Assembly: GCF_027172205.1 (NCBI RefSeq)
Contig: NC_070618.1
Span: forward strand, 8,562,001-8,626,000
Direction: 5' to 3'
Source of the DNA: Podarcis raffonei
Lineage: Eukaryota > Chordata > Lepidosauria > Squamata > Lacertidae
DNA length: 64,000 nucleotides
Shown here: piece after piece, positions 59,441 to 64,000 of the stretch
How the letters are laid out: each line of letters starts with the position of its first letter
Position numbering within the stretch: position 1 is the stretch's first letter
Translations under genes and position numbers: made by a program
The notes under the pieces: model-generated
The model's input: the letters and a program-made list of their open reading frames with translations, nothing else
Told to the model about the DNA's origin: nothing
Database searches by the model: none

Positions 59441-62400
59441 ATGGTGGCGCCGCTGAGGCTGCCGCTGCTCCTGCCGCTGTTGGTGGTGCTGACGGGGAGC
59501 GAGCTGGCGTGGGGCTGGGCCCAGCAGGGTAAGGCCAGGCCGGAGCGGCGGGCGGGTGGGGAAGGGGGAAGGGCCACAGTATCCTGTCAGAGGCTACTGT
59601 CGTCAGTCTTGACAGGGAAATAGGGCCTCCAGGTTCAAGAGCAGTTTACCTCAGAAACGCCTTCGGTGCGGGAGGGCGGCTCTCTTGGCGCCCTGCTTGG
59701 GAGCTTCCTTGTTTGGCAGGCAGAAGTGGGACCGGCTACGCCGAAGGTGTCTCTTCTTGGCATGTCGGGGCGTCCAAAGGTGACAGCCCTTTCCGCCCAA
59801 GCGGGCATTTGTAATTTGAATTTGATGCCTGAGCTTGGTCGTTTCCCACTTGCCTCTACATCCCCTTTTTCCTCCTGTGACTGGTGGTGGGTGTGGTTGT
59901 AAGCCTGAGGCATAGGCTGTGTTGCTTTTGTTGACAAATGCATTGGATTGCAGAGGGCTGGGACCAGATGCCGTTTTACAATGCTTTGGATTAGGGAGTT
60001 ATTGGGTTGTTTGCGTTTTATTATTATTATTATTATGTATTTCATGTTTTTAAATTGCAATTTTATCTTGTGAAATATCTGAGTCCTGCAGGTATGGGGC
60101 AGTATACAAATTTAGTAGTAAGTAATAGTAATAAGGGAAGTAGTAATGAGGGACACGGGTGGCGCTGTGGGTTAAACCACAGATCCTAGGACTTGCCAAT
60201 CAGAAGGTCGGCGGTTCGAATCCCCGCAACGGGGTGAGCTCCTGTTGCTCGGTCCCTGTTCCTGCCAACCTAGCAGTTCGAAAGCACGTCAAAGTGCAAG
60301 TAGAGAAATTGGTACTGCTCCAGCAGGAAGGTAAACGGCATTTCCATGCTCTGCTCTGGTTCGCCAGAAGTGGCTTAGTCATGCTGGCCACATGACCCGG
60401 AAGCTGTACGCTGGCTCCCTCGGCCAATAAAGCGAGATGAGCGCCGCAACCCCAGAGTCGGTCACGACTGGACCTAATGGTCAGGGGTCCCTTTACCTTT
60501 ACCTTAGTAGTAATAAATGGCCCACAGAGCCCCTTCAACTCAACAGTACTATGATTCTATGAATTAATGAATTAACAAATGACAGATGGAGGCTCCGAGG
60601 CAGTTTGTCTCTGAATATGACTGGGGGTTTTGGGGTGCGGGTGGGGGAGAGAAATAAACAGGAGAGCAGTTGCCTTTTTGTAAGAGTTCCAGAATCATCT
60701 GACTGGTCACTAAGTGAATATTTGGTGTGATCCAACAAGTGTCTTTTCATATTCTCAGTAACTGTGGTGCCAACATGGAAACCTTCCTATTCAGCAACAG
60801 TATCTCTCCGCATACTAATCACTAGTCAGACCAGGGGAAAGCTGTAGCTTTCAGAGGCATCTTATGAATAAGGTAGTGGGCTAATTGGACCTCAGTGTAA
60901 CAGCCCAATGCTGTGAATTTCATCGACTTTGGAATTCAGATCCAGTGTGCTCCAGTTTGGTGGGCTTTATTCGCATGTAATTGTAGATAGGATTGTAAAT
61001 TAAATGGAACCTCCATGTCCAAACACTATATATATTTGATTATTATTATGCTGAGCAAATAGAAAATAAGAGACATACAGTATCTTGCTTACTGAGATTT
61101 CAGAAGCACGTGGCTGACAGATATTGGAAACAAAATACTTGACAATATGGAACAGCCTTTCTCAAACTTGGTTCCCCAGATGTTGTTGGACTACAACTCC
61201 CATAACCCCTAGTTACCAGGACGAGTGGTCCAGGATGATGGCTGTTGGTAGTTCAACAACAATTGGGGATCCAAGTTTGAGAAAGGCAGATATGGGGTAT
61301 TGGCATGATCCAGCAAGGCAGTGCTTTCCTGTCCTCCAGTAATTATGCATCAGCATATATGTAGAGCATAAGAAAAGAAAATCCTTTTTTCTGTGCTTAG
61401 TTTTCAGACACTAGAGAGCTTTGTAATATTATTTGTTAACTCAGTATTTGGGATTGTCATAGGCAGCGGGGAAATATTGGGAAAATGGTAACAGGAATTA
61501 TTCTACTGAGAAGTTATCTGTTGGCTTTTAGTGATTATCCTGGATTTTTTTAAAAAAAGAAAAGTCTGCATTCCTATTTTTGCCTAGTGTTTCTCAATCT
61601 ATTTTTGTACTCCCACATTCTTCCAGATAAAATTTTGTTGCGAGAAATCCAAGCCCTGACACTCTACCCAGGCAGGTTTACAAATTATCGGCGGACATCT
61701 CCAGTTCCCCAGTTGCACTGTACTGGCGGCTCAGCTGGATGTGCAGCGTACACCCCCGAGGTTGTCCAGTGTTACAACAAAGGCTGGGATGGCCAAGATG
61801 TACAGGTATAGTTACTTGGGAATCTGTATACTTTCAAGAGAAATTTGGAGACCCAATCAGTGTTCCGGTGCTATTAAAGAGTACTTCTGTTTGACAGTCT
61901 TCCCCAAGCCACTTTGTGAATCCTGTTAAGTGGGTAAAGACATGTTTCCCTCATTAATGGGACTCTGAAAATACCAGCTTTTATAAAAACTGAATTGTAA
62001 TAAAAATTCCCTGAACAAGATTGTTGACCAACCTGCTTCCTCAGTCACAAGAATGAATTAGTAGAATATTTTGAAGTCTTCAATAACAAGTAGACTGACG
62101 ATTCTAATCTGAATGTTATATGAGTAAACTCCATAAGGATAATTCTTTATTGCATTGCATTCTTTAAAGTAATTATATTTTTAATCCTGGAAGATTGAAC
62201 TCTTTAGGCCAAAAATTCAGTAAGTACTGTTTTTGTTTTCTTTTTTGTAATTGGACAATGCATTGTGCCAAGTCATTAGGAAATAGAGACTTACTGTAGT
62301 TCCTTACCAAAGGGATGTGACTTCTAAAGGGCATATTCATTTCTGGCTCGCTTTTTTTATCTCAGACAGTGAAGAAGCTGACACAGAATGTTTGAGATGC

Positions 62401-63401
62401 ATGCTACTTCACTCTGAACAAAAGTTTTGACACTCCCTCTGCCAACTTTTGTTTAAAACTTTAAACATTAAAAATAATAAAAATGACATGCTGTTTTAAT
62501 CTTTTGAGGATACATGCATCCTATTAAATTTAAAAATCCCTAGGGATAAACAAAAAGTACTATGTATATGCAGTCAAACAGTTGGTGTTGACTGCTACAG
62601 AACTCAGGGAATACATGTTTAAAGTCTTATTACAAGGAATGTGGTCCAATTTTATTTAGTGTTACTTTCTTGTGAAATTCCTTTTGAGAACTTGCTCCCA
62701 ATCTGCAGGAAACAGAAATGCTGTGTATGTTACACTGTTTTTAAATAACATTATTGGTGAGATCCACGGTCATGTGAGCAGAAGTCCTCTCATATCACAG
62801 GACTTCTCCTTCTCTCCCTGTATGCTCAGTCAGATCTCCATAAGGTCATCTAGCATACATTTAAGGGGCAGGGAGGGGGAGTCCATGGATATCTAGTCCA
62901 CTTGTGGACAGGCACATTGGTATCTGTAGTTTATTTTATTCTACTTAAAAGGAAGCAAAAATAACAAATGATGTTTCCTTTTTCAGTGGGAGTGTAAAGC
63001 ACACATGGATATTTCATATCGCTTTGGAAAAATCGAAGTAAGCTGTGAAGGCTACGATTACCCGGATGACCCTTACATATTAAAAGGATCATGTGGCTTG
63101 GAGTACACATTAGAATTAACCAAGGAAGGACAGCAGAAAGCGAATTCCTTTGGTGGGAGTTACTATTCCACAACATCTCATGATTCATTAGGCTCAGGTG
63201 CTGGAGTGATCCTCTTAATATTATTTGTGGGCCTTGTTTACGGCGTCTACAAGCTGTTCCTCTGTGATAACCGGCCACAACATGGTTTCTCTCACGGTGA
63301 TGGTTATCCAGGAACCTATGGGCAGGATAATCGAAGTCCCCCTCCACCAGGATTTAAATCAGACTTCACACCTCCTCCAGGATTTAAATCAGACTTCACA
63401 G
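59441..63401 (+). CDS. SARAF: Store-operated calcium entry-associated regulatory factor, 5' part
   Basis: ER membrane protein (TMEM66) that slows store-operated calcium entry by promoting STIM1 inactivation. Three coding exons, 59441-59528, 61627-61805 and 62987-63401, encode the first 227 residues; human is 339, so the rest lies beyond the window. The ATG gives a signal peptide (MVAPLRLPLLLPLLVVLTGS, to about residue 25). The luminal part has paired cysteines (LHCTGG, AGCAAY, QCYNKGWDG, ECKAH, VSCEGYDY) as in human. A single membrane span is near residues 165-188 (VILLILFVGLVYGVYKLFL). The cytosolic side is proline/glycine-rich. A PPPGFKSDFT unit is present twice in tandem. Splice sites are GT-AG and phases agree. 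The gene is divergent from LEPROTL1. Confidence 0.95.
60000..60115 (+). mobile_element. L2-like LINE 3' end fragment
   Basis: ATT-rich start then GCAATTTTATCTTGTGAAA and GGGGCAGTATACAAAT. In the first SARAF intron. Confidence 0.5.
60142..60506 (+). mobile_element. Sauria SINE, full length
   Basis: Flanked by the direct repeat AGTAGTAAT. Box A GGCGCTGTGGGTTAAACC, box B GGTTCGAATCC, tail CCCTTTACCTTTACC. In the first SARAF intron. Confidence 0.95.
61151..61285. repeat. Foldback MITE-like repeat
   Basis: CCTTTCTCAAACTTGG pairs with CCAAGTTTGAGAAAGG across the element. In the first SARAF intron. Confidence 0.65.
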
Positions 63402-64000
63402 GTAAAGTTCTCTCTTGTATATGACAATAGGAACACAGGCATTGAGAGATCTTGTCCAAAGCTGGACAGTAAGTAGTACTGCATTGTAGAATTTTGTTCA
63501 TTTCTTGTTCTCAGTCCTCAGGTCTGTAAAAGACATTATTATATTCTGTAGAACTTCATTCTTATGACAGTTCCTTCTACTCTTGATTTGGTTTATTCTA
63601 AACCAAAAGGGTGGGAAACAGTAATCCCATGAGAGGGTAAGAGGATATGAAATAGAGTATGCCACTCATGTGGGCCTGAGCTCTCATCTTCTACCAGTCT
63701 GCAATGCAGAAGGAGATCTGGATGCTTCATTGCTTGTAGGTGTGGCTTGCTTTCTGTAGATAATCTTTTCTATACCCTCTTAGTTACTACCTCTATATTT
63801 ATAACTATTTGTGGCAAGATGTGTGGCTGGTAGTGATGCAGGTATATTATGTTGTCACTGTACTGTCTTTCAAATCTCAAGTCAATGAAATGGAGTAGAG
63901 TAACCTCAGAAGGTCAAAGAATGATTAAGAATGACTACATTGCATCTTGGAAATAATAAACACAAGGTTTTATTAGCAGATCCTGAGTCAATAAAAAGAA
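63402..64000 (+). other. SARAF intron 3, partial
   Basis: Begins with the GTAAAG donor at 63402. No further exon or repeat is seen before the window ends. Confidence 0.75.

Noticed and set aside
9769-60506. tRNA genes at box A/box B matches
   Set aside because: All fall in SINE heads with long non-tRNA bodies, and cannot fold into a complete tRNA.

Overview
The window is vertebrate nuclear DNA, most likely from a squamate reptile and perhaps a lacertid lizard. The signs are split genes with GT-AG introns, abundant Sauria-type tRNA SINEs, BovB, CR1 and L2-like LINE fragments, many short TA-flanked DNA transposons and CpG-rich promoters. The species assignment is inferred from repeat content, not read directly.

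Four host genes can be built from exons. ARL9 (minus, 18366 to 12128, 4 coding exons, 240 aa) encodes an ARF-like small GTPase. SRP72 (minus, 46080 to 22691, 19 coding exons, 680 aa) encodes the 72-kDa protein of the signal recognition particle. LEPROTL1 (minus, 56120 to 50947, 4 coding exons, 131 aa) encodes a small endosomal/Golgi membrane protein. SARAF (plus, from 59441, first three coding exons, running off the right edge) encodes the ER regulator of store-operated calcium entry. All reading frames join in phase. ARL9 and SRP72 are neighbours in the same orientation, as on human 4q12. LEPROTL1 and SARAF are head to head, as on human 8p12. The window therefore joins two blocks that lie on different human chromosomes.

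Layout: 1-700 is intergenic with a foldback repeat. 702-5385 is an apparently full-length CR1 LINE with three identical 148-bp 5' repeats, an ORF1 with one frame break and an open 973-codon ORF2. 5.4-12.1 kb is repeat-rich intergenic DNA with an isolated CpG-rich patch at 7.1-7.4 kb carrying X-box-like and CTCF-like motifs. 12.1-18.6 kb is ARL9. 18.6-22.6 kb is repeats, including a 5'-truncated copy of the same young CR1 inside an older LINE. 22.6-46.3 kb is SRP72. 46.3-48.3 kb is intergenic. 48.3-56.2 kb is LEPROTL1 with a long 3' UTR. 56.2-59.4 kb is the divergent intergenic region with a BovB tail and two SINEs. 59.4-64 kb is SARAF.

The host genes do not form an operon-like system. Three act on the secretory/endomembrane system (SRP72 in protein targeting, LEPROTL1 in receptor trafficking, SARAF in ER calcium), but that is probably coincidence. 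No wholly new biological system was found. The most notable items are the CR1 with tandem 5' monomers, a tandem duplication whose hybrid transposon copy records the crossover, the mixed synteny, an in-frame GC-AG intron in SRP72, and a 10-residue tandem duplication in SARAF.
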